Assembly (NCBI GenBank): GCA_023101885.1
Contig: JALPQD010000102.1
Span: 4,090,971-4,154,970 of the forward strand
Length of the DNA stretch: 64,000 nt
Direction: 5' to 3'
Source: Typhlomys cinereus
Lineage: Eukaryota > Chordata > Mammalia > Rodentia > Platacanthomyidae
Position 1 is the stretch's first letter; each line of letters opens with the position of its first letter. The notes below the pieces were generated by a model. That model was given only the letters and a program-made list of their open reading frames with translations, was not told the origin of the DNA and did not search any database. Of this stretch, positions 24,180-35,539 are shown piece after piece. A program made the position numbers and the translations under genes.

Positions 24180-24490
24180 GTGGCAAATATGCATGTCCAT
24201 ATGTAGGTGCACATGGCCATAGAGGCCTGAGGTCAACATTGGATTGACATCAAGAACTGCCTGGTTTTTAAACTGAGACAAAAATCTGGTACTGGTGCCT
24301 GAGTAATTCTGATTAGGCTAGGCCAGTCAACCAGTGAGTGCCAGGATGTGCTTGTATCCTCCTCCTGCTAGCAATGTTGGGTCTACAAGCATGTACCCAT
24401 GCTCTACTTTTTAATAAAGCGTTCTGGGAATAAAACTCAGGCCCTCATGCCTATGTGTCAAGTATTTTAACAAATGAACTATCTTCTTAT
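24180..24490 (-). mobile_element. Old composite tRNA/7SL-type SINE (B4/RSINE-like), antisense
   Basis: Antisense landmarks are 'gaggcctgaggtcaacattgg', a middle with 'gattaggctaggccagtcaacc', then 'gggaataaaactcaggccctcatgcctatgtg' and 'aactatcttcttattccc'. This matches the long rodent composite SINE seen in sense at 61,375. It is heavily diverged. The name is tentative. Confidence 0.5.
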
Positions 24491-24499
24491 TCCCTTATT

Positions 24500-25150
24500 T
24501 AGTTCAATTATAACTACGGCACTTAGCTACTTCTCTTAAAAGGCAAAAAAAATCCTATATTAAATATTTTTGTCAAGTGGTAAACTTAAGAAATACACTA
24601 ATTCTTTAATAACAAATTCAGTAAGCAATGTGATAACTAAAAAATTGGAAAAACATGACCATTAGAATAGGAATAGCCATTGTTTTTGAAGTAAAAATGA
24701 AAATGACAAGGTATACTTGGATATTTTATTAATGCCTGTTTATTAATCATGTACTGATATGCATGAATCAACATTCATACATTCATTTCTAACATAGTTC
24801 AAATGCATTATTTACATTTCAAAACAGATCAAAATAACAATCAATTTATGTAGCCATTATTTATAATAACTACCAACCATCCTTTGGGTTTTTATTTCAA
24901 TTAATTCAACTTTGATTTCTAGAATTGTATTTAAATGGTAAATGGCAATTTGCAATAAAAGACAATTGGATTTAAATAGCAGTATATATGTGAAAACAGA
25001 TACTTTAGAAAATGAAATGAGTTTAACAATCTAAGAAGAAATTATTATTAAAAGTCAAACTGATTTTAAACTTAAATCAAATTAGCAAAAAGTAACAAAC
25101 TTTTTTTTCATTTGAAGTTATTTTATTTTTTCTTTTTATATTACAAAAAA
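24500..25150. other. Gene-free AT-rich DNA
   Basis: No feature recognised; it leads into the AT-rich tandem repeat. Confidence 0.45.
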
Positions 25151-25154
25151 AGGA

Positions 25155-25760
25155 TGCAAGAAGCATTAAGTAAAAAAACAAAAATAAAGTTTCTGAAAAA
25201 AGTTTTATGCTGTTTTATTCAATATGACTAAAAGTTATATAAAATACCTTATACCTTAAGCATTAAGCAAATATAAAAACAAAAACAAAATTTCTGGGGA
25301 AAAATAAAGTGACTAAGACACATTTAAGTTGACTGCTTCTCTATATATAATCATCTAACGTTCTATACTATATTATTCAATATGACTAAAAGTTATGTAA
25401 AATGTATTATACATCAATCATTAAGTAACTACAAAAAGTAAAATTTCTGGGGAAAATAAAGCATGTTTAAGTTGACTACTCTATATAATCATCTAACATT
25501 CTATACTATATTATTCAATACAACTAAAAGTTATATAAAATGTCTTATGCATCAAGCATGAAGTAATTATGAAATATAAAATTTCTGGGGAAAAATAAAA
25601 GTGTCTAAGGAATATTTAAGTTGACTGCTTCTATGCAATCATCTAAAATTCTATACTATTCAACACAACTAAAATATAGTTATGTAAAATGCCTTACATA
25701 TCAAGAAATAAAACAAAAATTAAAAAACAGCAAATAAAACCTATAAAATTTCTTTAGGAT
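25155..25760. repeat. AT-rich tandem repeat, about 140-160 bp period, four units
   Basis: The block 'attcaatatgactaaaagttat' plus 'taaaatttctggggaaaaataaag' plus 'ttaagttgactgcttct' plus 'atcatctaa' recurs. The start 'attcaa' falls near 25,217, 25,375, 25,513 and 25,658. Units are diverged and differ in length, and there is no reading frame. Confidence 0.85.
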
Positions 25761-25936
25761 GAAAATATGTATGAAATTGTTCACTCTTTTCTTAAATTAC
25801 AAAATTAGCAACTTCTAAAAAAACTATTATAAAAATATAAAATTTGAGTCTATTCTTAAAAGTATAAACCTAAGTACTTGAAATAAACAAGTTTTATAGA
25901 AAATATAAGCAATAGATAAACCTATATTCATGAAAT

Positions 25937-25947
25937 AGTCTCATTTT
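25937..25947 (+). repeat. Target-site duplication, left copy, of L1 copy 3
   Basis: agtctcatttt here matches 32,881-32,891, directly after a distal poly(A). It marks the true ends of the third L1 insertion. Confidence 0.75.
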
Positions 25948-25960
25948 GCCCTTTCCCCAT

Positions 25961-26340
25961 CCACCCGAGACACGCGCATTCCAGCCAGGACACATGGCAC
26001 CTTAGATAATCACCCTCTACTCACCCCCAAACCCCAGGTAACCCACTAGTCCCAGCTCCTCCCACCAGCTAGTTGGAGCAGGAGCTGCTCCTGGCCAGGA
26101 AGGACTTCTGGGCTATTCCGCAGTTCCCCAAATTAATTGACCCTCTATCCCTTTCTCCACCCACCCAGGACACCAGCAGTGCAACAAGGACACGCTGCGC
26201 CCCAGGTAAGCACCTCCTGCTCACTCTCAACCCCAGGTAACCCACTAGTCCCAGCTCCTCTCTCCAACCAGTCAGAGCAAGCGCTGTTCCAGGCCAACTA
26301 ATTCAGTTCAGTGAAAAACACACAGAAATTGAAAGAAGGT
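25961..26340 (+). promoter_or_regulatory. L1 copy 3 5'UTR with two about 200-bp promoter monomers
   Basis: 'ccaccc' followed by 'gacac' begins units at 25,961 and 26,161. Both units contain the same segment 'ccccaggtaacccactagtcccagctcctc' in the same place. The period is 200 bp, comparable to the 226-bp repeat in copy 1. CpG is nearly gone, as expected for an old methylated promoter. Confidence 0.75.
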
Positions 26341-26359
26341 CTTAAGAGATAAAACGACA

Positions 26360-27402
26360 ATGCCCAAATCAAAGTTCAAATCCATGGGAAACAAAACCCA
26401 AGAAAGCAAATCTCCCACTGAAGGAATTAACCCCATAATGATAGAATCCAATCAGAAAAATTTCACGGAAAATAGCCAAGAAAACGTGACCCAAAATAAA
26501 GACTTTCAAGGCATGATCATTACCATGATCAATATTATGAAAGAGGAAATCTGGGAGGAGTTAAATAAAGGCATCAACCACTTTGAAGAAGAATACAACA
26601 GACACTTGGAGAAGTTGAGAAAAACAGTTCAAGAAACAAAAATAGGCATAGAGCAGTTAAAACAGACTCAAGCAGAGTTTAAAACTGAACTAAAAGACAA
26701 GTTATCCTCAAACCAAAATTTAACAGACAGTCTTATCAGCAGAACAAAGGAAGCAGAAAATAGAATTTCAGATCTTGAAGACAAAGTAGGAGTATTAACC
26801 AGCTCAATGGAAGAGGTTGTTAAAGCCAAAAAGATACTTGAGAGGAATATGGGACACCCTGAAGAAGCCTAACATGCACATTCATGGAATACCGGAGCAA
26901 GAATCCCAAAATACCACACCTGAGGAAATTTTTCAAATTATCATAAATGAAAACTTCCCTCAACTAAAGAATGAGAAGCCCATCCAAATACAAGAGGCAT
27001 TCTGCACACCAAACAGATATGACTAAAAGAGAAACTAGCCACGACAAATAATAGATAAAACAATCCATATTCAAGACAAAAATGTTGCTGAGAGCTTCAA
27101 GGGAAAAAGTCACTTTTAAAGGTAAACCTATTAAAATAACAAATGACTTCTCAATGGAAACAGTAAAGCCAAGAAGAGCTGGGAGAGAAGGACTTCAAGT
27201 ATTGAATGACCAAAAATGCCAACCCAGGCTGATATACCCCGCAAAACTATCTATCATGATCAAAGAGGAAAGAAAAATTTTCCGCAAAGTCAACTTGAAG
27301 GGATACATGTCCACCAAACCAGGCCTTCAAAAAATGCTGGAAATGATACTCAAGCTGGAAGAAAAAAACAAGCATATCCAGGAGGACAGAAGGAAAGTAT
27401 AA
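26360..27402 (+). pseudogene. L1 ORF1 pseudogene, copy 3
   Basis: Starts MPKSKFKSMGNKTQ and carries the coiled-coil region (about 26,540-26,840) without the frameshift of copy 1. The frame is lost near 26,855, where about 11 bp ('ccaagagatac' in copy 1) are missing. It continues in another frame with MHIHGIPEQESQNT. A stop follows at about 27,024, and a third frame (27,082-27,402) covers the basic C-terminal domain ending KHIQEDRRKV. It cannot make full-length ORF1 protein. Confidence 0.88.
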
Positions 27403-29140
27403 TACCACCAAAATCTAAAAGTGAAACAATACACTTACAAAAGCCACTAAACATAATAAATGTGTGGAATTAAAAATAATTTCTCTATTGTAACATTAAT
27501 GTTAATGGAATTAACTCACTGAACAACAGACATAGATTACAAACTTGGATTAAAAATCACAACCCATCAATCTGCTGCCTGCAGGAAACCCATCTCACCA
27601 CAAAAGATAGGCACATCCTAAGAATTAAAGGCTGGTCCAAAATCTTGCAAGCTAATGGATCCAGGAAACAGGCAGGGGTAGCCATTATGCTCTTGGACAA
27701 AGGGGACTTCAAACCAAAAAAAATCGTAAGAGATACAGATGGATACTACATTTTAGTCACAGGTACAATTCACCAGGAAGACTTCACAATACTGAACATA
27801 TATGCACCCAATGCGGGCCCAATCACATTCATTAAGAAAACCCTACAATGTCTAAAGAGAGAAATCAACCCCAAAACGATAATTTTTGGGATTTCAACAC
27901 TATGCTCTCAACATGGGATAGATCAACAGGTAAAAAACTTAACAGAGACACTTTGGAACTTAATCAAACCATTATTGAAATGGACCTTACAGATCTCTAT
28001 CAAACTTTTCATACAAGCACCAAAGAATATACATTTTTCTCAGCAGCATACGGAACCTTCTCCAAAATAGATCACATATTGGGCCACAAAACAAATCTCC
28101 ACATATACAGGAAAGTTGAAATTCTAGCCTGTACCCTATCAGACCACCATGGTCTAAAGCTTGACATAGACAACACAACAAACAACAGAAAATACACTAA
28201 GTCCTGGAAACTTAACACTATGATGCTGAATGAGAATTAGATTCAGGAAGAAATTAAAAAGGAAATTCAACATTTCCTGAAAACGAATGATAATGAAAAT
28301 ACAACTTACCAAAATCTTTGGGACACAATGAAAGCTGTCTTAAGAGGGAAGTTCATAGATCTTAATGCCTACACAAAAAAATGGAAACATCAGAAATAAA
28401 TAACCTAAAAATGCAGCTTAAAGCTTTAAAGACACTAGAGCAATCCGATCCCAAAAGCAGTAGAAGAGAGTGGATTAGCAAAATAAGAGGAGAAATATCT
28501 GAAATTGAGATTAGGAAAATGATACAGAGAATCAACCAATCAAAAAGCTGACTTTTTGAAAAAATCAATAAGATTGATATACTCCTAGCTAACTTAACCA
28601 AAAGCAAGAGAAAGAAAACCCAAATTAACAAAATTAGAAATGAAAATGGAGTTATTACTACTGATACCCAAGAAATCCAGAGAATTATAACATCATATTT
28701 CAAAAAATTAGACTCTGTGAAATTTGACAATACAAAAGAAATGGATGAATTCCTAAGTAAGCACAACTTACCTAAATTGAATCAGGAAGTTTTGAATTAT
28801 TTAAGTAGTCCTATAACATATGAGGAAATTGAGGAAGTAATAGCGAATCTTCCCACCAAGAAATGTCCTGGACCAGAAGAATTCAGCACAGAGTTCTACC
28901 AGACATTTAAGGAGCTAATAACACCAGTACTCATTAAACTGTTCCATCAAATAGCAAAAGAAGGAACACTACCAAATTCCTTACATGAAGCTAATACCAT
29001 CTTAATCCCAAAACCTAATAAAGATATACTTAAAAAAGAAAACTATAAGCCCATCTCTCTGATGAACACAGATGTAAAGATTCTCAACAAAGTCTTAGCA
29101 AATTAGATTCAAAAACATATCAAAAAGATCATTCATGGGG

Positions 29141-29219
29141 ATTTGCATATGTTGAACCAACATTGTGTGCCTGGGAGGCTTCATACCAGGCACACAATGT
29201 TGGTTCAACATACCCAAAT
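29141..29219. repeat. 34-bp inverted repeat (hairpin) in L1 copy 3 ORF2
   Basis: The left arm 29,141-29,174 is the reverse complement of the right arm 29,186-29,219 at 32 of 34 positions, with an 11-nt spacer. The right arm is normal L1 sequence (the GTQ.WFNI coding stretch). The left arm replaces about 8 bp present in copies 1 and 2 and has no counterpart in them. Confidence 0.93.
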
Positions 29220-29864
29220 CAATAAATGTAATTCATCATATAAACCAGTCCAAAGTCCAAGACCACATGATACTCTCGATAGATGCAGAAAAAGCTTTTG
29301 AAAAGATCGAACAGCACTTTATTATCAAAACAATAGAGACAGTTGGAATGGAAGGAACCTTTATCAATATAATAAAAGCTGTATATAACAAGCCCACAGC
29401 AAGGATTCTACTCAATGGGGAAAAACTCGAAGCTTTCCTGCTTCGATCAGGAACTAGACAAGGCTGTCCACTCTCACCACTTCTATTCAATATTGTACTT
29501 GAAGTCTTAGCTGAAGCCATAAGACAAGAAATGGACATAAAAGAGATTCAAATTGGCAAGGAAGAAGTCAAGTTATCTCTATTTGCAGATGACATGATCT
29601 TATACCTGAGGGATCCCAAAAACTCCACCAGGAAACTCCTGGAATTAATAGAGAAGTTCAGCAGGGTGGCAGGATACAAAATAAATGTACAAAAATCAGT
29701 GGCCTTCCTATATGCCCAGAATGAAAGAAGTGAAAAAGCCCTGAGAGAAACAATCCCATTTACTATACCCCCTAAAAAAATGAAATACTTCAGTATAAAC
29801 CTAACCAAGGAAGTAAGTGACCTTTACAATGAAAACTTTAAAACTCTTAAGAAAGCAATTGCAG

Positions 29865-30170
29865 GGGCTGGAGAGGTGGCTCAGAGGTTAAGCCTCCGCC
29901 TTGCAGGCGGAAGGTCCTGAGTTCAGATCCCAGATCCCACGTATAGATGCCAGGCGGAAGCGGGTGCAGCCTGCGTTTCTGGTCCTGGTGGGGCAGAGCC
30001 TGTGAATCCCGGGGCAGAAGGAGGTGGAGGCATCCATGGTGGTTCGCGAATTCGTCCGTGGTTCTACACACACAGACACACACACAGACACACGCGAGCG
30101 CGCACATACACACGCACATGCGCACAGCTGAATAATAATAATAATAATAAAAATATTTAAAAAATAAAAA
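29865..30170 (+). mobile_element. Young DIP-like SINE nested in L1 copy 3
   Basis: Complete head (ggggctggagaggtggctca), B-box-like 'gagttcagatcc', GC-rich body, (CA)n-rich tail and (AAT)n/A-rich end. The perfect 16-bp target-site duplication aagaaagcaattgcag is at 29,849-29,864 and 30,171-30,186. It is younger than the host L1, whose reading frame continues on both sides. Confidence 0.93.
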
Positions 30171-32647
30171 AAGAAAGCAATTGCAGAAGACACCGGAAGG
30201 TGGAAAGACCTCCCATGTTCCTGGATTGGCAGAATTAACATCACAAAAATGACCATCCTACCAAAGGCAATATTCAGATTCAGTGCTATACCAATTAAAA
30301 ATCGCAAAGCAATTCTTTAAAGAAGTTGACCCAACAATCTCAAAATTCATATGGAGGCACAAAAGACCCAGGATAGAAAAAACAATCCTGAGTAACAAAA
30401 ACTCTGCTGGAGGTATCACCATACCAAACCTTAGTCTACGCTACAGATCCATAGTTGTAAAAACAGCCTGGTACTGGCTCCAAAATAGACACAGATCAGT
30501 GAATAAGGGTTGAAGACCCAGATATAAGCCCACACAACTACAGCCATTTGATCTTTGACAAAGGGGCCCAAAAAATCCAATGGAAAAAGAACAGCATCTT
30601 CAACAAATGGTGCTGGCAAATGGTGCTGGATATCCACATGCAGAAGATTAAAGCTGGACCCGTACTTGTCACCATCTACAAGAATTAATTCCAAATGGAT
30701 CAAGGACCTCGATATAAGGCCAGAGACTATAAAAACCGTAGTTGAAAGAGTAGGGAACTCCCTCAAGCTGATTGTGCTAGGCCAACAGTTCCTAAATGGA
30801 TATCCAATAGCACAGTCACTACAACCAACACTCAACAGATGGGATCTTGTGAAATTAAAGAGCTTATGTTCAGATAAAGAGATTCTAACTCGAGCTCAAA
30901 GGCAACCCACAGAATGGAAGAAAATCTTCACTAACCACATATCTGATAGAGCTCTACTGTCCAGAGTGCACAAAGAACTTAGAAAACTAAACACCAAGAA
31001 AATAAATGGGCCAATTAAAAATTGGGCTTTGGAACTTAAAAGAAATTTTACCAGGAAAGAAATTGAAATGTCTAACAAATATCTTAGAAAATGCTCCACA
31101 TCCTTAGCCATCAGGGAAATGCAAATTAAAACTTCTCTGAGATATCATCGCACCCCGGTCAGGATGTCAAAAATCCACAATACAAACAACAACAAATGCT
31201 GGAGAGGATGTGGAGAGAGGGGAATTCTCCTACATTGCTGGTGGGAATGCAGGTTCATACAACCACTCTGGCGAGTCTGTCTGGTGATTCTTAAAGAAGT
31301 TAAAGATTGAATTGCCATATGACCCTGCTATTCCACTTTTGGGAATAACTCCCCATACAGCAAAAATTCACTTCGATAGCACAAGCATGACCATGTTCAT
31401 AGCAGCACTGTTTACAATAGCAAAGACATGGAATCAACCCAAATGTCCAACAGTTGATGAGTGGATAAGGAACATGTGATACATTTATACAATGGAATAC
31501 TACTCAGCCATCAAAAGTGATGAATTAATGAAATTTGCCGGGAAATTAATGGAATTAGAAGCAATTATATCGAGTAACTATTCCAGACACATAAAATTTA
31601 GTGCCGTATGGACTCCCTAATAGGTGGATCCTAGTACCAAACCTACTTAGAGACACTCAAAGATAAATATTTGTAATACCTACAGTAATTGCAAAGATTA
31701 TAAACAGGAGGGATGGGGAAGGATGGCCCGCAAGAAACAAGGAGAGAGGGGATCCACCATCAAGGACTGCAAGTAAGCAATGAGACATCTGGCTAAGTTC
31801 ACAGACTTTCCTTCCTGATCATTTGCAACTTGAGGGGGTATGATCTCACCAGACCAGGCATATAGTCTTGCAGATAAAAAGTAACCATTTTGCAATGGGA
31901 GACTGACCCTCCCCCCCCTCACCTCAGTCTCCTACTTTTATTCCATCTACCTTTGAATATATTCTTATAATAAGACTCTAATTTAACAGCTTTTTATCTC
32001 TGGCCAGGGGGTGACATCCAATACCCATCAGGATGGAGCCAAGGGCATTGCAGGAGCAGCAAAACTGAAAAAAAAAATCAACAAACCATAATTCAGAATG
32101 TCAGACACTTTATATCAACCACCCGGAACTAGCCAGCCTAATCTCTCCCCTTCCTGAAGCTCAGAGAAATTTGCGGAAGGGGGGTGGTGAGATTGTAGGA
32201 ATCTAAAGATGGGGAAGAGCAACGATATGCAAGATACTACACACAAGTTAGGGCCAAAGCAATCATAATAGGACTTTGCATGACCTCCACAATGACCAAC
32301 ACATTATTGACCCCTCAAAGTCTAGCATGGACTAAAGGCACTAGGATTCTTAGAAGCTAAGGATTAACAGTCACAAAGGTGTTCCTGTACTTAAGGGGAA
32401 CACAAGAAAGTGTTCTAGGAAATGCCACTGAGTCCTTACACCTCATCAGAGAGGAGGACCCAGAGGAAAGTTTGACATACACATTAAAGGATGCTCTAGG
32501 AATGGGGGGCGGAGGCACTGGGAGATAGTGATGGAAGGGGAAAAAGGAAGGGGAAAAGGGGGGAGGGAGCAAGGGGGTCCAGGAAGGGGTGGAGAGAGAA
32601 GGGGATCAGGGTACCTATTTAAGTTTATATGAGCGGAAATAAAAAAG

Positions 32648-32880
32648 AATCTGCTAAAAAAATTTTAACAATAAAATTAATGAAAAGGATTCACAAAGTT
32701 TAAGCAGTCTCTTAACTCATTTCTTCAGAAAAAAATGCATTATTACTTGAGTAGTAGCAATCAACACAAGAGCTACCAAGTATTGTACATGTGATTGTAC
32801 AATAGAAAATAGGAAAATCTCACAATGATACAAAATGCTCTGTACTCAATAAAACATGTGCTTCAGACTTAAAAAAAAAA
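32648..32880 (+). other. Probable 3'-transduced sequence of L1 copy 3
   Basis: The L1 3'UTR reads through its A-rich end ('gcggaaataaaaaag') into about 220 bp unlike any other L1 end in this window. This stretch ends 'actcaataaaacatgtgcttcagactt' plus A(11), then the target-site duplication. That is the pattern made when transcription bypasses the L1 poly(A) signal and uses a downstream one. A 9-bp-stem inverted repeat, tattgtaca...tgtacaata, lies near 32,781-32,804. Confidence 0.72.
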
Positions 32881-32934
32881 AGTCTCATTTTAACAGTTGC
32901 ATAAAGAACTGTTTTTGATGTGAAGTTTGTCAAC

Positions 32935-33745
32935 TATCCTTCTATAAAAACCAAACTTCACAAGAACAACATTGCAGGACAAGGTAGGGCATTTTACCAA
33001 GAATATGAGGTTTTTGAGTTAGTCTCCTGTTGAAACAAAACTTTACAACCACACTATTCCGAACAAAATAGTACAGGTGTAATTATTCTTCCTTTGAAAC
33101 CTCATAAAAATCTCACTGCAGAACATAAAGCATATTAACAACAAAATAAGGTTTGTGAATTAGTCTGTTGAAACCAAACTTCACAGAATCCTCCTGCAGA
33201 AGAGCGTCTCGGCAACAGTACGGGGCTTGTGAATGTGTCTCCGGCTGAACCCAAACCTCACAGGAACACCCCCACACACAGGGTGTCTCAGCAATTGTGT
33301 GAAGGCTGTCAAAGAGTCTTCTGTTGAAACCAAACTTCTAAAATGCACCACTGCAGAACACGGGGCATTTAAGCAATAATATGTGGCTCGTGAATTAGTC
33401 TCCCGCGGCCATCAGACTTCAAAGCTTACCGCTGCACAAGAGCACGGTATGTTTGCGAAACAAGAAAAGGTTTGTAAATTGTCTCCTGTTAAAACCACCC
33501 TTCACAGAAACACAGGGTGTACGAGGGTCGTAAGTTCATCTCCTGAAACCAAACGGGGAAAAAACGTCACAGCAGAACGACAGAGAACATCTTAGAAATA
33601 ATAGGAGGTTCGTGAACCAATCTTCTGTTGACACCAAACTTCTCAAAAATACCTTTCGGAACACGGAGTACCTGAAGTAACAATATGAGGTTCAAGAATT
33701 CATCTCCCGTTGAAAGCAAACTCTGGAAACACCACTGCACAAAAT
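32935..33745. repeat. Diverged minisatellite, about 80-bp period, about 10-11 units
   Basis: A unit beginning around 'gaaaccaaacttcac', then 'actgcagaacacggggcat', 'agcaacaatatgaggtt' and 'gtgaattagtctcctgttg' recurs. The ccaaact-like anchor lies near 32,951, 33,034, 33,099, 33,173, 33,251, 33,330, 33,409, 33,496, 33,549, 33,634 and 33,716. Most spacings are 74-87 bp, with two shortened units. Units are much diverged from each other. The array abuts the truncated end of the MBTPS2 pseudogene. Confidence 0.88.
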
Positions 33746-34275
33746 ATCCTTAGCTGCTGGACTGGTTGCAAATGGTTGGTGAAGAAATCAACGAATGCTC
33801 CAGTATAAATAATGAAGAGAATTATTCCAAAGCCATTAACTCAAACTTGTTCCCTAATAGCTACTATACCATGTCCAATTTCATGTACAACACCACTGAT
33901 GAGGACTGCAGCGAAGAAAAAGTCAGCTGATTGACAGGTAAATTTATACCAGGAACCATTTGTAAAGCGTCCTAGTTTTCCGACGTCCCCAACTGTAGAA
34001 AGCACGGTTGAAAAAGGCAGTTTGCCATCTTATGCGAAATGGAGAGATGCTCAATCTATTGTTTTCCAGCCAGTTTTCATAAGAATGCTTAAAATAGATG
34101 ACTTGAGCACCAAAGTGGTCAGGTAGATGGCTGTCCAGCCACCCACGACCACCACCAGCAGCGACACGGGAATCTTGGCGGGGGTGGACCACGGGGCGAG
34201 CCCCCATCTTCATCCTCCAGCGACTTACAGGCGATGGCCCAGCACCCTACAGCCCCTGCATCCGGGCCACAAACA
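33746..34275 (-). pseudogene. MBTPS2: MBTPS2 processed pseudogene (site-2 protease), 3'-truncated
   Basis: MBTPS2 is the membrane zinc metalloprotease that releases SREBP and ATF6. The minus strand reads a GC-rich 5'UTR, then AAG in place of ATG (34,174-34,176), then the N-terminal membrane segment [19 protein letters not shown]. It shifts frame into [13 protein letters not shown] and continues through [12 protein letters not shown] to LYKWF. It then jumps directly to [11 protein letters not shown], so about 70 codons, including the Ser-rich region, are missing. The catalytic HEIGH codons are at 33,871-33,885. A further stop follows (Arg to stop in REQV). The match ends after LRIFCA, where the minisatellite begins. 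Spliced structure without introns indicates a retrocopy. Confidence 0.85.
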
Positions 34276-34289
34276 TTTTTTTATCCAAG

Positions 34290-35539
34290 TGAAAATTCTC
34301 AGTTGTCTCAAACAAAATGAAAGGGGGTATTAATACACATCTTTCTTTTTAAGACACAAAACAGCAGACCTCATAATAATAGAAAAGTGTATAGATTTTA
34401 ATTGTGGTCCCATATATGGCCAATGACAGGAATAAGCATGGAGAAGAGCTCAGTGTGTTGTTGCTGGAACATATATTTTGAGATGGAATATGCTAAACCA
34501 GAGCAAGAAGCTCTAGTCACCATTTGAGTCTTGATATGTCTTCATTGCCTGGAAATGCGCAAACTAAAAATGTGTCGTAAGAGAAATGTGGTTTTGTCAT
34601 CTGTTCCCTTTTCCCTTTCCATTATAACATACATGATCACATCATTCGCCCTATCCTTGCTTCATCTTCTCATCATTCTCTTGATTGAATACAAATGTCA
34701 CATATTATGTGCCTTTATTAAATGTCAGTTTGAAGAAAATCAGTGTTTATCAGAGTCACAGGTAAATGAGACTTTTGTGCTTCAGTTAAAGGAGGATATG
34801 ATGTCATTGTATAAATTGAAGTTAGAGTAATTTATACTTTTTGCTGTTGTTATTGTTTCTGATTTACCAACTCTGTAAGTGCATACTAACATATTCATCA
34901 CACAGAGAAAAAATATCCTTGCTGATTAGGGAACAGCAGAAACATTAAATAAAAATTGTTCTAATGCTTGAAACTACATTTAAAAATTTCTTCTGTTCTA
35001 AAGAATTTCAGAGTTCTTTGATGATGCCAATATGATCAATGTAAAACCAGCTCAAAAGAGTTCAAAAACTCATGTTAGACACATGCACCTTAGACTCCGC
35101 ATGAATACCTGTTTCAGAGGTTTCAAATAACACCCTTTTTCTACAAAACTACTTGTGAAATAAGACAGAATGGACACACACACACACACACACACACATG
35201 CTAAAAAAATAAAAGCACAAAAATTTATATTGTGAAGACAAAAAATGTTCCTTTACATAAGTTCATATATGTAAATCTAAGGGTCAGTTTTAGAAAGATT
35301 GCATCAACATTTAAATATGAAGATTTCAGGAAGAGAATCCAAGATTAATTGAGATTCCAAAATCTGATACATCTGGCTAGTTGCCACTATATCAATTGGG
35401 TAGTTTCAAGGTTAATTAACATAGATATGTTTGTCTACTGTGTAAGGTCATTTAATGTGACCAAAGATTTATTTTTTCCTTGTTTATGTATCATAACAGG
35501 TGTTGCTTTCACCAAAAATGACTTCTAACTCAGATTCAG
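34290..35539. other. Gene-free DNA with a short (CA)n
   Basis: No conserved gene. (CA)n at 35,173-35,199. The 99-codon ORF at 34,531-34,830 resembles nothing I know and has no supporting context. Confidence 0.5.

Larger units (their letters stand above)
27460..31634 (+). pseudogene. L1 ORF2 pseudogene, copy 3
   Basis: The start ATG at 27,460 (M-C-G-I-K) aligns with copy 2. Endonuclease motifs are present across several frames (CLQETHL region, [19 protein letters not shown] near 28,140). Stops and frameshifts follow near 27,890, 28,240, 28,375 and 28,550. The reverse-transcriptase FADD is at 29,582-29,593. A hairpin insertion at 29,141-29,219 and a SINE at 29,865-30,170 interrupt the RT and C-terminal parts. 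The C-terminal Cys-rich segment [18 protein letters not shown] is at about 31,198-31,251. It is non-functional. Confidence 0.88.
25948..32880 (+). mobile_element. Full-length older L1 (copy 3) with 3' extension
   Basis: Order: 5'UTR with two monomers (25,961-26,340), ORF1 (26,360-27,402, broken), ORF2 (27,460-31,634, broken), 3'UTR with G-rich tract to about 32,647, then about 220 bp of non-L1 sequence ending in AATAAA and poly(A) (32,871-32,880). The target-site duplication agtctcatttt flanks the whole. It is clearly more diverged than copies 1 and 2, with several frameshifts and stops and loss of CpG from the promoter. A young SINE is nested at 29,865-30,170. Confidence 0.88.

Noticed and set aside
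32935..33745. CRISPR-like array
   Set aside because: Units are about 80 bp, diverged along their whole length, with no constant repeat and unique spacer pattern, and the DNA is clearly mammalian.
34531..34830. 99-codon ORF as a gene
   Set aside because: No recognisable domain, no conserved context, AT-rich and likely chance.
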